A DNA stretch of 64,000 nt from Lichenostomus cassidix (Eukaryota > Chordata > Aves > Passeriformes > Meliphagidae): NCBI GenBank assembly GCA_008360975.2, contig CM039183.1:84542350-84606349 (forward strand), written 5' to 3'. A program made the translations under genes and the position numbers. Each line of letters opens with the position of its first letter. Position 1 is the first letter of the stretch. Below are positions 23,601 through 38,226 of the stretch, in pieces. The notes beneath the pieces were generated by a model. It searched no databases. It was not told the origin of the DNA and saw only the letters and a program-made list of their open reading frames with translations.

Positions 23601-26600
23601 AGTAAGAGCTCTACGTTCTCCTTGTTTTAAGAAGCAGCATGAAAATACTAGCTCAACAAGACATGAAACATCAGTGACCTTGTCACAGCCATGACCACCA
23701 GCCATGTGGCAGAATGATGCAGCACAGATCTCATGGCAAAAAAACCACTCAGGGGTAGATGTTTACTATTGGGGTTTATTATTGAGGCAAATCCAAGCTG
23801 AACTCTTCCTCTATAACAATCTTCATATCGTTGATTTTCAAAATTTTTATATTTCTAAACTCTAGATGGACATTTATAATGGAATATGTTTTAGAAGGCA
23901 CATAAGAAAGAGTCTTTCATATAGAGATTATATTTTCCTTCTTTTCTTTACAACATCTGTTTGCATAAGTTGCCTAGACATTGCGACCTCTCGAGAAGAC
24001 AACAGTTCCTTAATTGTGTAAGTATTTATTGTTGCAGCTTTTCAGCAAGCATCCAATTTTGCAGTCAGGATACCAGTGAAAAGAGTATTCAATATGTCTT
24101 TACATAGGATTTCTGTGACAGATCTGTTAACTCTCATTCTATTGCCTTCAGCAGAAAACTACTTTCCTGTGGTCATTTTGTAAACTTCTTTCCATGAGTA
24201 AATCAAAGTTGTGCTAAGAAAATGACTGAAGAATTTTTAATTACCTACTGCTGATGCACAATACAATAAAAAAGAGGATGTTCAGAACAATTCTGCACAC
24301 TTGGGATGCAAGAGATGAGGGGGTTTTGTTCAAAGTCTACAGTAAAAAGACTTTATTGCACTGATTAAAAAAGAAGAGAAAATGGAATATAAAATGGGTT
24401 TAGAAACATTATAGGATAAATTTTCTTCTCTAGGTATTATACGGATTTTATCATATAAAGAGTAAAAGCAGATTGAAAAACACTGGTGTTTGCACTACTA
24501 TTTATACAATACAGTAATTCAATCATAGATATTTAAAATGAAAGTAAGGAAATTCTAATTCATTCAGGTGACTGAAAGCGCTTCTTGGATTGCAGTTCTG
24601 TAACACTACTGAAGTTTTTTCCTTGAACCAAAAGCTCTTTAATTCTTTTATGTAAATTCAACAGGTTCATCAGGAAGGGTACTGAACACACAATTCAGCC
24701 CCATCCCAGACACATCTATGGCTGATCATGGGCCATTCTCCTCAAAAACAGGAGCTTGCTTTTGAATCCTTTAAACACACTAAACTTTAGTCTATTGAAG
24801 AAAAATGGGAAGGCATGAGGGTAGCTCCCAGAAAGAAAGAATTAAGACCATTTATTTATGTATTTGTGTACTTAATACATTAAAGAAACACTTAGGTCAG
24901 GAAACAACTCAGGACTGAAATCCCCAGAGCATGGTAATGCTTCCCAGTAGTGCTGAGTAAGGTGCTTAAATCTCAAAGAGATATCTAATTTAAGATGTAT
25001 TTCTGTGTTCAGCATTTCCTACTGGCTAACTCAGAGTCTCCCTGCTCAGCATGATGCTTTTTCTAAACCCTTTCCTAAGACACCAAACTCTGATATACAT
25101 TCTACAGGAATTCTCTGTGTTATAGTAACATAGACTTAGATATCAGCAGGTTACAAGTCAGGTGCTACAGTGCTACACAGCTGTGTCTCATCCCTGTGTG
25201 ACTCCACACTCTTACAAAATTCTTTAAATTCGGATTTTTCAGCTGATAAACTTGTTCTACTATATAAAGAGAACTATATCAATTTACATGAGTGAAAGGC
25301 TGGTCCTGATCGTGCAATTAAAAATATGAATTTGTACAAATTCATAATAAGAACTGAATAACAATCCATACATGAAAGAGAAAAAGTGATTAATGCCTTA
25401 AAACTGGCAAGATGAACGTCAACATCTAAGTAATGGGCAAGATGAACACCAACTTGACAATACAGTTCTTTTCTAGGTTGCAATTTGTATACACAGCATA
25501 ACCAAGACTTGACGAATGATTTGTACAGCTCACCTCTCAGCCCAAAGGAAAGAGGTGTTCTGTAAAAACAGCTCAGTTGGTAGTTGTCCTATTACAGAAT
25601 GACAAGTGATTTGATTGTGATACACAGTGTAAGTGCTTTGTTCTCATTAAAAATGAACATGCTGTGGGAGACTTTTACCACTTACTCTACAGGTATCCAC
25701 TGTGAAAAGCTAAGATATAATGAATATGTAATTTGAATATGTCTTTTATGAAAAAAACACCAAAGAATCCAAAATAAAACTTGGGAAGAGCCCCTAGAGT
25801 TAGATATAATTTTGTCTGTTCTACCTACAATTTTAAATGAGGTGACTTTCCATCTCTGAGCTGTAAGACGTTTTTTTCAAATATTTATGGGATTGCCATG
25901 ACATATACTATGGTATGTGGTGCTGTAATAGGATAGACAAAGTATCTGTTGCATGATGTAGCTGGAATCCTATCTCTGACACAAGAAAATTACAAAATCT
26001 ATACACACCATATAATGTACATGGTATTTCTGTGAGACATTTCTCTTTTATCCTTGGCTATCTTATCTGAACTCAGTTTGTGAGGATGATTCTTGATATT
26101 CTAATCATCTGGGCAGGTCCTACAAATACATTATTTTAGGGAAAAAAACTGACACAGACACAGACTTACTTTTTTTTTTCCATAGCCTGGAATACTAACA
26201 CTCAAACATACAACAAAAATAAACTAAAAAACACCATGACATTTCAACTAAAATGCAAAAATGGACAATATTTATTGCTTATAAAATGACATGTTTGTAA
26301 TCTTGTGATCATGGAATATCCCAGGGTCAGCACAAGTTACACAATAGCTACTTCCACTTTTAAAAACTGTCATAAATTCAACTTTCAGTATGTGAAATAC
26401 AGTATTATAAACATTACACAACTTCACAATAATTTTTATGTGTCCCTCTGAGATGTCTGCAGTTGCATGTTTGAAAACTAAGGCATATGAAGCATTACAG
26501 AGTAACAATGGGCAACAAGTAACATTTTGTGGTTTTGTTGGTTTTTTTTAACCAATCCTACTTTCGTAAGTATCATACATAGAACATAGAGAGTGTGAGA

Positions 26601-29600
26601 AGTGCCAGTGTTGGCAGAAGTCTGTCAGAGTTACATGTGGCTTCCCAGTCATTAGTTCTCGAGCCACTTCCATCCAATTCTACACACCCATAAAACCTGC
26701 TTATCTGATGAAGTGCACACATGTATCTACAACCTTACATCAAATTTGAAGCACAGAGGAAGGCTTGAGCATATTTAGAGCAAGAGACAACATGCCATAA
26801 TGTTATCACATTTTTTCCAGGACCAACAACATTAATTTTCACTTCTCAAAAGGTCAGAAAAATAATTCTTCTTTTATTTTCAATCACTGAACAATACTTT
26901 TGGACAGTGCTGAAACAGAGTCAATTAAAATATTTTGATACTCTCTGCTACACCTGAAATTAAACAATTTTAAAAGAAAGTAGAAGTTATTAAAGCAGCC
27001 AGATTGTCTCCTTCATGGAGCATAAAGCAAAAGACAAAAGCAGAGCAAATCAGAGACAGAACTAATCAGACACATTAAGAAAAAATTAGTTTTGTTCTAC
27101 GTTCAGGGGATATATCTGTATTTGGAAAGTTAATTGACTCTGTCATAAACAGTTCACTGCATTTAATTGTTTTTAAACACCTCAAAAGGACTTACACTTA
27201 ACAAAACAGAAAGGTACTGGAAGACCCATGGATTTGAGCACAGGAGCCACTAAAGAAGTTCCTTTTAGGACAAATCCCCTAATCTGTTCAGATTTCCTGT
27301 ATTAATATGTTATATTTCACTAATGACCAAAACATACAAAATGAGGTTCTAAAAAACTCTGCAGCAAGTTTTAACTCATAAAAAAAGGCTTACCAGTGAT
27401 GTGGTGTTGGCAAAGGTCCTACCCTGCCTGTTTTCTATTGTGCAGTGGTGTACTACTTTTGGTTTGGAGTCAGGTACTACTTCCTTCAGGTCTAATAATC
27501 CCAGTTCACCTCTGCCCTGGTCTTAAATGATCACTTAGCTAAAGAAAATATTTATTCTGAATCTGAGGAAAATTTCATAGCATTTATCTTGTATTGCAGT
27601 GAAGATGACTTCAAACATTATACCAAACCACAAATACATGTGAAGTGTTACATGATGTCTGGTCAAACTTCCTTGGGTAAACAATAACTACTACTAGTTT
27701 TGTGTATCTGGAACCCAGCCAACACTCAAACAACCTCAAGTACGAAGGGAATAAGGAGTCTCCTCTTTTTCTAAGGCCTCTGCAAATTCAATGCAGAATT
27801 GCAGCAGTCCTAGCCCGCACACAATGGAGTATATGGATTGCTGCCAAGTTCTCTACTCAGGAGCAACATACAAACCAGGAAAGATAAAGAAATGTGGAAC
27901 AATAGCCCTGCCATGCCCTTGCACTGATAGCCACTGGCCTGCCGTGCTAGAGATCACTGCTACATGCCTCGCCTTTCAAGGGAAGTCACGCTGCTACCAT
28001 GCAAAATGTCTTCCTGTGTCGCAACACAGGAGCAGCTCTGTAAATGTAGCTCATGATGATTTATGGGAGCCCTTCCAAAAGAAAATAATGGTTTTACAGC
28101 TGGGAAGAACTTTCAATAGCTCATAAGTGCAAACTTCAAAAGCATATTACTCACTGAGGTGCCTCACTGCCACTGAAGGATATGTGGACCTAGCTAATTA
28201 GAAGTGTAGCTGGTATGACTATCTTTAATCTATCTCCATTTATTCGCATGTTAAAGGGAACAGCAAGGTTTTATCTTCAAATTAAAAACTGGTTTTATGA
28301 AGCCTTTTAAAATTAGTTAAAATCCATAGATAACTAAAGTGGTGTTTATAAATGACAATTTATAAATTGAAAAGAAACCCATGCTCTCTTACTTATCTTT
28401 ATAGTTGAGATACACACGCATTACACAAACATTCAAATGCATGAAGTAAAACAGAAGCATCACCAGTTTGGATAAGGATGAGGAAATGGCAAATCTAACA
28501 TTAGTGATCCTTGCACAGGATCAACGGTGTCACTAGGTACTATGTGAGTATAAACTCAGCCAGTTACTTAACTTTTTTTTTGATAATTTAAATTGTTATC
28601 AAGAGTTTAGGTCCAGTGTTCTTCTTGTTATGAGTATATAATATTGATATTACCTTCTGAAAAATTGTATTTTTTTATATTCACAGGATCTATTTCATAT
28701 CCTAAGATACCAGTCATATGAACTGTGTAAAAAATTCTATTTACCGTTATAGGTATAATATGCTCATCTACTTTGCATGAGACATACAGTATTAGAACTC
28801 AGAGGTCAGAAACTTTTATTAAGATGAATAACAGAAAAAAAGGCTTGACAGGATATTATTTTATCTCAGTATATAATTTGCAAGTGTATAAGATCTCATC
28901 CATATAACTGCAGTTATTTTTAATCATGAAGATCAAGGATTAATCTCTGATATTCTTTCATCACATAAGCTTTTATCATATGTTAATAATATAACTTTAT
29001 GTAATGTTAGATGTTGCAACTCATCAAACAGTAGAAAGATTAAAGCAAGAAAAAGAAACATATGTAGGCCACACAGAAAAAATATAGATGGAAATAATTA
29101 GAAACTAGGAAAGTAAACAGACACAAAATGCTAAGAACAAACGAATGCCATCAAAAGAAATTTAAACATAAACATGAAAATCTGTCACACACAAAATTAG
29201 AATACCCCTGGAGAGCACACATTCTTAATGACTTCATAACAAAATAATCATTTCAATAATTAGTTGAGGAGGTCCTTTTACACTGGTTTGCAAATGTACA
29301 AAATTATTCTTTTAAAAAAAATCCAACCTGTTGTGAGCAGCATTTATTAATAAGTGCAACACAACAATATGCCCATTGGGAGAAAAGGCTTTGCAAATTT
29401 CTAAACTGGTGAAGATAATGGATGCTTTCAGATGAAGAAAAAAATAAGAATACAGTGTAAGTTGAGTATCAGATGTTATGTGAAAACTGAAATGTGTTTG
29501 AAGTACCTCTTAATCATACCCTTGTCTAGAAGCTAATCAGTTACCTAATTTTATTACATAAATAATTTCTGGTGTAACCGTTTCTCGTGTATTTGTTATT

Positions 29601-30669
29601 GAAACACTAAGTATAAGGACAAGAGTACATCTAATGGGAATATTGTGAATACCAGTGAATGCCAACTGTGTGAGTCTACAAAGGGGTTTTCTGTTCCAGA
29701 AGGTTTCTGTCCCTGCCTGTCAGCAAGCAGCAACTGTCAACCAGAGAGAGCCCTCATCTTTTTTTTTTCCTGAAGCTGGCGATCAAAAGAGAAGATGTAA
29801 CCTCCTATTGTGAATTACAAGCATGCTGCCTTGTTCTCCTGCAATTCCCCGGCTGTCTGGAGACTACCATGGCACTGCAACATCTCTTAATGCTTGATAC
29901 TCTGCTTAACCCTCAGCTACTTAAAGAATTTGAGAGGAACAAATACTGAAGGAACAAACACCCTCTCTGCAGCCTCACACCATCACAGTCTGTCACATCA
30001 GGAGCGTGAAATTATAGTTTCATAGGAAGGGGTGAGACTCTGCAAAGGACCCAAAAGAGGAACATGGGGCTGTACAAGCTGGGAGTTTGCATGCATTTGA
30101 CACATTGAGCCGCTTAAAACACATCACGCTGCTCACCTCTGCAGCTCTGACAAAGAAGGGATGATGATAATGTGGCAGGTAAGAGCTTTCTGTCTGCTTG
30201 CTTTTGTGAATGGACAGTGGCATGCCCTGCCTTAGCAAAACAGTTCTCAGGATCTGAAGGAATCAAGGGAAAAGCAGTAAAAGCAGGACTATGACTTTGA
30301 AAGTAATGCCAGATGATCTGATGATAAACAGGTCATTGCATGTCTAACAGGTCGTTGGTGTTTCCTTGGAATAAAGTATCAGAGAGTAGGACAGAGTTTC
30401 TGGTACATGCGTAAGTACCCCTTTAATCCAACATTCAGAATGAAAACATCAGAAGCTTGCAATATTCACATCTTCCTGGTCCCCTCCAAGCAGCAGTCAG
30501 CCAAAGTACTAAAGCATAAAGGCTTATTTCTCACTTTTTTTCATAACTCTGAAACCCCTCATTTTTTGTGGAGGTAAATCTTACTATAAGCTACAGGTTT
30601 GATGGGGATTTTTTCTAATCTGAGCAGACACAGATCAGAATTACAATGGAACAACCTAAACCAGAATTC
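20693..30669. other. Gene-free AT-rich DNA, longest repeat-poor stretch of the left half
   Basis: About 10 kb contain no recognised interspersed repeat or exon. An A/C-only tract lies at 23059-23095. A pair of 18-bp direct repeats with two mismatches (GGCAAGATGAAC core) starts at 25406 and 25436. A segment near 22540-22660 is rich in TAAT and ATTTGC-type words and looks like unique regulatory-type DNA, without proof. The open frames (at most 111 codons, at 27791-28126) match nothing I recognise. Confidence 0.65.
23059..23095 (+). repeat. A-rich tract containing only A and C
   Basis: Thirty-seven bases are A runs interrupted by C or CC, including A14 at 23067-23080. It could be the tail of a retrocopy, but nothing upstream on the plus strand resembles a processed gene, so I call it low complexity. 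Confidence 0.8.
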
Positions 30670-31095
30670 CATAGAATCAAAGAAGCATACAATCATAGCA
30701 TCATTTGGATAAGAAAAGACTCTAAGATCATTGAGTTTAACCATTAAACCAGTATAGCAAAGTCCATCCTTAAACCATGTCCCTAAGTGCTACACCTACA
30801 TGTCTTTTAAATGTCTCTAGGGATGGTGACTCAACCACTTCCCTGTGCAGCCTGTTCAAGAGCTTTACAAGCTTTTTCATGATTTTTTTTTCTAGTATCT
30901 AATTTACAACTCCCCTGGTTCAACTAGAGGCCATTTCCTCTTGTCCTATCGTTTGTAACCTGAGAGAAGAGACTGACTTCCATCTCACTCCAACATCCTT
31001 CCATGTTGTTCTAGAGAGCAGTAGGGTGTCCCCTGCATTTACTTTTCAAGTTTTCAGGTTACTCCTCCCAAACTGCATTATCATGTGTCTACTAA
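30670..31095 (-). mobile_element. CR1 LINE, older and diverged (minus strand)
   Basis: It starts with CATAGAATCA and then follows an antisense CR1 subfamily signature. The blocks are CACTTCCCTGTGCAGCCTGT, a diverged ATTTTTTTTCTAGTATCTAAT, CTCCCCTGGTTCAACTAGAG, GGCCATTTCCTCTTGTCCTA, GAGAAGAGACTGACTTCCA and AGGGTGTCCCC. These are the words of the subfamily whose 3' region specifies 'CTTGAGGCCATTTCCTCTTG', different from the other copies here. Substitutions and small indels are frequent, so the copy is older. The right boundary is approximate. Confidence 0.85.
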
Positions 31096-34000
31096 CTGTC
31101 AAAGTACGTGTTCAACTAGTTAAGGTTATCTCTTCCTGAGAGAGAAGAGACAACCCAAGTTATTGCAGCACCTATGCCCAGAATGGAACTGCACGTTTGA
31201 CATAATGGCTTCATTTGAATGGCTGAGAAAAATGTATTACATATGTAATACCTTGATTACCAGAGTTCAAGCCTCCAATCATGAACCATTCCTCAAGCTG
31301 GTAGACAGAAATTTGTTACCAAATCTTGTATCAGAGAGAATATGTCTACGTTTTGAACTAGAAGATACACTCTTAAATTCCAATTAATTATTGCATGTTT
31401 GCTTCCCAAAGCTATTAATTCCTCATTTTCTCTTTGGTAAATTTATTTTAAAAAAAAATCTGTAGCACAGATCGTCATCACTCTCACATCAGCATGATTT
31501 CTTTCCTCTCTCAACATCAATTACTTCAAAACTTTCCCACTGATTTTCTACTAAACCTTTTTGTAACCCACCTCTCAGTGTTGCTTTATCTTCCCCTGAG
31601 CTCTGGCAGAAGGACAATGTTCCTACACTCACAGGGTTTGCAGTTCATAAACAATTACTTGCTGTGGCCATGTATGCAGTTAAGGGAAATTTATAGCAAC
31701 AGAATTCCAGAAGTTTAAATATCCTAAGAGGTGTCTATTTGGATAAACTGATTTTCTCATGCCAGACACACAGAGAGTCCTTGTCACTAAATGACAATAA
31801 TTGGTATCGGTGCTCTCTCACTCTCCTTTCTGGAGGTAGTTTTTAATTAATCTTTCCTGTTCCTATACTGATGAGTTCCATAATAAATGAGTCTTGTCTG
31901 TATTCTACATTCAGTGGTTCAATAGCTGATGAGTTGAGATTTACAAGGTAAGTTAGAGACAAACAAGAAGATGTTTCATTTTTGATAATGCACCTATGTC
32001 TATTTTTTACATTATCTTTACGCTTCCCATGCTCATGGGGGAATACAAAGCTGACAAATACATCTGGTGAGTCTCATGGAGACAGCCAATCACATAAGGT
32101 TTTCTACAGATTCACCCCTTCTCTTTTCCTGATCCCTGATAAATTGGCTGACGATCTCAAAGCATTGTATAGCCCACTGCTCACTTGCTCTTCTTTACCC
32201 TCCCTTTTCCATTTACCTACTTTTTGATAGATTTGTCTTACATTGGTCTTTGCCACTTACAACAGGAAAGTTAAAATCCTACAGTTCTTATGTAGCATAT
32301 AAAGACAAGAAAAGTAAGTTCTGTATCAGTTAAAGAGAAAATATATTTCTTGTTTCTCTGATTTTATTTTACAGTCCAGGTAGCATAGCTTGCAGTCACA
32401 TTGACACCACCAACCTCTGCAATGCCAAGATGGTAATCACGTTTAAATGGACCCACTGGCCACCTTAATGGAACCATCGTTTCTTTGCTCCTGTATATAG
32501 AGAGATACCTTTCCTCTCAGCTCTTCAGATAAAGCCCTAAAATTTCATCTGTTTTAAAAGTTTATTTATGTTAAAGATGGCAGATAATTAGGATTAGAGA
32601 CTTCAATAGTGATTACTAATATCATAATACCAAGAATCTTTTTTATATTTAATAATGGCATAGGTACACAATGTACTTTCAGATTAAATTTACTGTATAT
32701 CCTGATTCGCTCTAGGCACAGTAATTACCTTGTAGATCACTCTTAACACAAATTGATTTTCTCAGTTTTCTAAGAGTGTGCTCAATCTCATTCCCAAATA
32801 AAACACTGTACTTAATCAGAAAGCAGAATTCAGAGAGAAAGCAAGTAAATGACGAATTAGCCAATACTTCAGGAGAGACAGGAGAATGTACAACTGCCAT
32901 GAAAGGTAATGGGAGCATTTCACTCCCCTTAGGATTTTGGATGTTTGCTATGGAAAGCATTTTAGTTGGGATTCCTCTCAGTGAAAAGATGTAAATCTGA
33001 TTATAAACAATATCTCTCATAACAAAATGGTAACCTCAGTTAATGGAGGCATTGCCATTAAGCTCTTGGTGCTAAGTTACCATTTCTGGTTTGCTTTTTT
33101 TTGGTTTCCCCTCATGCTTCTCCTGACTATTTACTTCTTTGATAGAAGCTTCTGTTGTTGTGATAAAATCTAAAAGTATATAAATCACACAACTACGGCC
33201 TGTACCTCTTTAGCTCTTTCAAACCTAGCAGCCACACACTAGGAAGAATTGCCAGGAATATCACAAAAACCACTCAATTTCTGGCATGGATTCAAGCCTT
33301 TTTCGTGCATCCATTTACACTTCTACAAAAATTCAGAGGACTTTGTGCAACTCAACATTTACGGAAATAATAATATTAAAATACCACCTTCCACTACTCT
33401 TGTCACTGCTAATAGGAATCAGAAGTTCCCCAATTAAACTCAGCTTTCTACTTAAGGCCACAGTATTATAAACTGCTGCATTGCTTTTCCACAAGGGAAA
33501 GCAGAGGATTAAAAATTATCCTGAAACAGCCTATGGGTAGTCTAAAGCTGATAAACAGAAGAAAACAACAGTACAAAAAAGGTTAAAATCTTTCACATAA
33601 CTGTATTTTCTTCTGTAAAGAGGATACTATTAAAAAAACAGTGTCTACCAACAATTACTCTGTCCAGCACCTGATAAATTACTGCTATGTCTTATTTCTT
33701 TAGTAATAGAGAAGAAAATTGCCAAGTTTTTATAGAACCCGAGGAATCACACTTAGTTTAAAGTTTAGACTATGTGAGACTGGCCTGTCTTTTCAATGAA
33801 TGGAAATACTGACACCACCTAAATTAATCTTAGAACAGACTGAATAGTCAAAACAATACAATTGATCATTGAACATTTTCTTTGTATGATTATACCTTAC
33901 CAAATTAGGTCACATAACTAACATTTTACCCCTCCCCAAATCTTCTATTAGTTTTTCTTAGTTTCTCTACAATCTTATCTCCTGAAAGGATTTTCAAGTA

Positions 34001-36443
34001 AAATTTACTGACAGTGCAGTTTTTCTATTGACTTTTGTGCTTTTAAAGAAAATTAAATGGTATCGAAACCTCCCAACTGCAGATGCTTTACTCTGAGTAC
34101 ACTGCAATTTATAAAAATTATTAGATATAGTAGATAAAATAATTCACAGTACTGGAAAATCTGCATACATTTTGTTATTTTCTCATAATTTATAGATTTA
34201 TCAATGACATTTCTAAATGCACAATAAAGTCTGGCATTAGCCTAACTTCTGATTTCCATTTTGCACATCTTAAAAGCTTCTTAAGAGGTAAAACGGCTCC
34301 TGTGAAAATCACCCCATTAGTCTCTACTGATCTGATGAACAAGCAAGGCAGAAATACCCATTCATCCTCCAAAGTATCTTTTTCTAGTCTAGAATAACTG
34401 TTTTCTTTGATGACCATGACTGAGGACTGCATGACAATCATGGACAGCTTAGCCTGCAGTAACTGGTGAGGTTTCACCTTGCATTTTCGTGGGGTCTCCA
34501 AGCTGTTCAGCAGTCACATCCTGAACCTCAGTGGTTTACAGCAGTGGCACAGCATAAAATACCATGATGGAAGCTGTGACAGTTCATCAGCTGAGTGACA
34601 GGCAGTCCAGTATCTGTGCAGTGCAGGTGGTAAAAAGAGATGGAAGCAGTAACGTCAACATCCATTAAGCTGTCCCCAAGTGTCATTCAGATCCTTAAGC
34701 AACCACTCTGCTGTCTGGATCATCTGGCACAGTACAGCCAGCATAAACCTGCCAATTTTAATATTTATCCCAGGAAAACATAAAAGAACTTTCAAGCAGC
34801 CCCTCATCTAAAGTGCTCCTAGCTTCCCAGAAATTAAATTCAGGAGTGGGGAGAAGGGATAATCCGCTGCAGAATCAGGGGGCTACGATGGTGACAGAAG
34901 TGACAGCGATACAAGGTCAAAAGCTCCACTAGACACAGCTCTCTCACCAAGCTATTGAAGAGTAGCTCTGCTGAATACATTAAGAGGCTTCACTTTCACA
35001 CACAGGCAGAGTGTATTTCATGATAGTGTTTTTGATACTTCTAGTCATATAAAGAATTTACTGAAAATGTCTTTTTTTAATACATGAACAAGAGAAAGAA
35101 TGTGGATTTAAGTATTAAGAAGAGTTTTATGTTGCTTATCAGCCAGTAAACAGACAAAACAAAACCAGATTGGAATAAGCAATGAAATTGAGTCATCTCC
35201 CTTCTTTTATTTTGCAGTTCAGGTTCAAAAAGGTGGCAGTTATGTGAACACATGCACCCTAACTACTGAATAGATACTCACATGAGGTAAATTGAACCAA
35301 AATGGTATTTTAGGGTTAAAATGGGATTTTTTAAATTTGTAAAGCAGTGCCACTAAACTTCAATGGTATTTTATCCATCAGCTGCTGTCTTGTCATGACC
35401 TCATCTCCACCCAGTTGTACCATGGATATTTTTGGTGAGCTGCTGACATGCTTGTTAGATCATCTGAGAAGGAGACAGACTCTCCTAATGAAGCACAAGC
35501 CACCAAAGCTGGTTTTGACTTCCTCCACTCATTTTCTATTTTACATCGATGTTTTCCTATGTATGATTTCTTGAAAGAGTGACAGAGTTCTTTTGGGGGT
35601 GGTGGTGTTTTATTTTTACTTAACATAAACAAGTCAATTGAATTTATGAAACTTTTAAAATCTGAGGGGTTTATTTCTGAATTTCCCTTGTTTAATAAAT
35701 TGATAATTCATGTTCCATAAAACCTTCAATGTCCCAATGTCCCCAAACTACAAAATAATAACAATTTAACTATAGCATTATTTTCATTAAGTAGGCTGAA
35801 AAGATTTCAGTTACTGAAAAAAGGATAATTTCAGTCCTTTTTATGAATTCAGTGGAATGGTCCACAAACACCACCAAGAATGCTACAAACATTATTTTTT
35901 TACAATTAGACATTCATAAAGAAAGGAGAAAATACCACCAACTGGAAGAACTAGTTATGTTATGTAAAAATTATAAGTGGGGCTTAGGAAAAAAGTACTT
36001 GTTACCTCATTTATACATGGTAGCAGATGAAAGTCATTATAGTCACTTTTTTGTAGACTAAATTCTTTAGGGCTTTTTTTCCCTGAGATGTGTCATGATC
36101 TCTGTTTGGATTGGCTTGGTCAGACATCTTTAACCATGGCAAAGAGGATACTTTCAGCTTGAAAGTACAATGTAGTTACTTATTACCTAATAGACACCAA
36201 AGATAGATCAGATTTAATATGCTAGCAAACTAAGCATTAATATGCTCCCCACATCCAATGAAAAACCCCAAGAGTCTTTACTGGCATGGTGGGCACCAAG
36301 AACAAAAGCTGGTCTCAGCTGCTCTGAAAAGACAAATCTTCAAAATCATTACATTGCATCATCCATCCCATCCAGTCCACACGACACCAATTATATTCAT
36401 TGGCAGTCAGACTGATGACATGATTTCCTGGTTTTCTACTCAC
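31096..36443. other. Gene-free DNA, no recognised repeat family
   Basis: No exon or interspersed repeat is recognised. An 18-bp perfect palindrome lies at 31234-31251. The block from about 34.5 to 35.0 kb is somewhat GC-richer than its surroundings but shows no gene, repeat or promoter signature. Open frames of 60-103 codons match nothing I know. Confidence 0.65.
31234..31251. repeat. Perfect 18-bp palindrome
   Basis: GTATTACATATGTAATAC equals its own reverse complement. A perfect 18-bp palindrome is expected by chance roughly once in a few windows of this size and AT content, so it may mean nothing. Confidence 0.9.
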
Positions 36444-36890
36444 TGTCATGGGCAGGGATATCCTCCCCTAGACCAGGTTGCTCAAAGCTCCATCCAACCT
36501 GGCCTTGAACACTTCCAGGGATGAGGCATCCACAACTTTTCTGGGAAACCTGTTCCAATGCCTGACAGTAAAGAATTTCTTTCTAGCAACTAATCTAAAC
36601 CTACCTTTTTTCAGTTTAAAGCCCTTACCCCTTGTCCTATCATTATATGCCCTTCTAAAAAGTCCCTCTCCATCCCTCTCGTAGGCTCCCTTTAGGCACT
36701 GGGAGGCTGCTCTAAGGTTTCCCTGAAGTCTTCTCCAGGCTGAATAGTCCCAACATTCCCTGCTTTTCCTCACAGGAGAGGCATTGCAGCCCTCTGATCA
36801 TTCTCATGGTCCTCATGGGGAATTGTTCCAAGAGCTCCACGCCCTTATGTTAGGGGCTTCAGAGCTGAACACAGTACTCCACTCCAGGAG
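36444..36890 (-). mobile_element. CR1 LINE lacking its usual 3' tail (minus strand)
   Basis: Antisense CR1 runs from CATGGGCAGGGATATCC through CTAGACCAGGTTGCTCAAAG, CATCCAACCTGGCCTTGAAC, CAGTTTAAAGCCCTTACCCC and TTGTCCTATCATTATATGCC to GAACACAGTACTCCA. On the minus strand it still translates into the ORF2 C-terminus (for example GKGFKLKKGRFRL and HWNRFPRKVVDASSLEVFK). The expected last 60 or so bases (the GGTTGGAAGGGACC block and the ATTCTATG tail) are missing on the left side, so this copy has lost its 3' end, probably by a later deletion. Confidence 0.92.
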
Positions 36891-38226
36891 ATTAGGGTGA
36901 AACAAATACCAAATGCCTTCAAATGACCTTATATATTTCTGTAAGTTACTAATTCTGAAACTCAGTTTAGGTATTTCAGTTGTCAGCATTGTTAACTATT
37001 CTTACTAAAACAAGGTACAGTGATGATCAAGGCTATAAGTTAGAGAAATTGCTTTGTATTTGGTATCACAAGTAGGAGCACTTAAAAATACCGATATTAT
37101 CCCTTTTTTCCACTCCTATAGCTTCTATATATAAATAAATCAATCCCAAACAGCCTACTGGAATAAACAAGCACAGTCAAACCCTCATCATAACCATGCC
37201 CAAGAATATCAGTGGAGCACAAAATAATCTTTGATTATATTCTGAATATCCATGCAGCCTGCTAAAAGAAAATTTTGTGACAAATATAAGCAAAAATGCA
37301 TTTTTTGAGTGAAAATGGAAAAACACCACACTGTTCTCAAACTTCACGTTTGTTCATAGGAATCAATTAACTTCTTTGTGCTCATTACAGTCCTGGAAAT
37401 CATTTGCTGTGTTCCCAATTAGGTACTTGATGTATGTGGTTCATTACCTAAGGTCTTGTCTGTATGGATGGATGCAGACAGAACTCCATTCACACTCCCT
37501 CCATAGAGTCAGGCATGAGACCCTTTTGGGCCAGAAGCAATTTAGTCACATGAAAAAAATAGCACATTCCAGCAAAAGGGCTTTACAAAAAGGCACAGAA
37601 ATTCACTTATATGCGTACATTGTTTTTGGATCAGAGCTGGCTCATATCCAGAGAGTTTAGAGTATAATTAGAGGAGCTCAGGTCCCCCCTCATCCATTCA
37701 TGTGGATGTGCCTGAAATCATACTGCATTGCTTCTGCTCTTTAGCAGTACAACTGGTTTTTTTTTTTCCCATGGGAGAGCAACTGGGGTACAATAAAACG
37801 CTAATGCAGAGGGTCAATACACATCCTATAAACTAACAGCTTCTAAATTATGGTATAATTAAACTGAAAATGGGAATTAACTTCAAAAGCTTCAGCAAAA
37901 CATATATTGCTGTATATTCAGGGCTGTAAAACTGTTAATAAATAAATAAATCATCTATTAATTATTACCTATCAACAGGATACCATGAAAAACAGATACC
38001 CATTACATGAAAACAGAGTTAGACAACTGATGAGGTAATTGCTCCTCCTTTAAAGTTCAAATTACATTATTAAATTGCATACTATTACTCTAAAAAAAAA
38101 AAGTATGCTGTTCTGCATACTGTTTATTTATTTCATTACATTATTTGTAATAATGAGGAATTTAGACACTTTTCAAAGTGTTTGACAACAATCAGGAATG
38201 ACAAAAAACCCCCAAGCAAATGTGTA
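36891..38226. other. Gene-free DNA between CR1 copies
   Basis: I see no gene and no further repeat family. There are short A/T-rich runs, including an AAAT run near 37934 and A11 near 38092. Confidence 0.6.

Noticed and set aside
25406..25453. 18-bp direct repeats offset by 30 bp
   Set aside because: Two mismatches and only two copies. It is too weak to call more than a small local duplication.
25569..25583. tRNA-like A box (CAGCTCAGTTGGTAG)
   Set aside because: It matches an internal promoter A box, but no B box (GGTTCGA-type) follows at the right distance and no cloverleaf can be drawn. It is probably chance rather than a tRNA or tRNA-derived SINE.
28904..28917. 14-bp palindrome ATAACTGCAGTTAT
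   Set aside because: Palindromes of this length are expected several times by chance in 64 kb. The same applies to TGAGGTTAACCTCA at 48617-48630.
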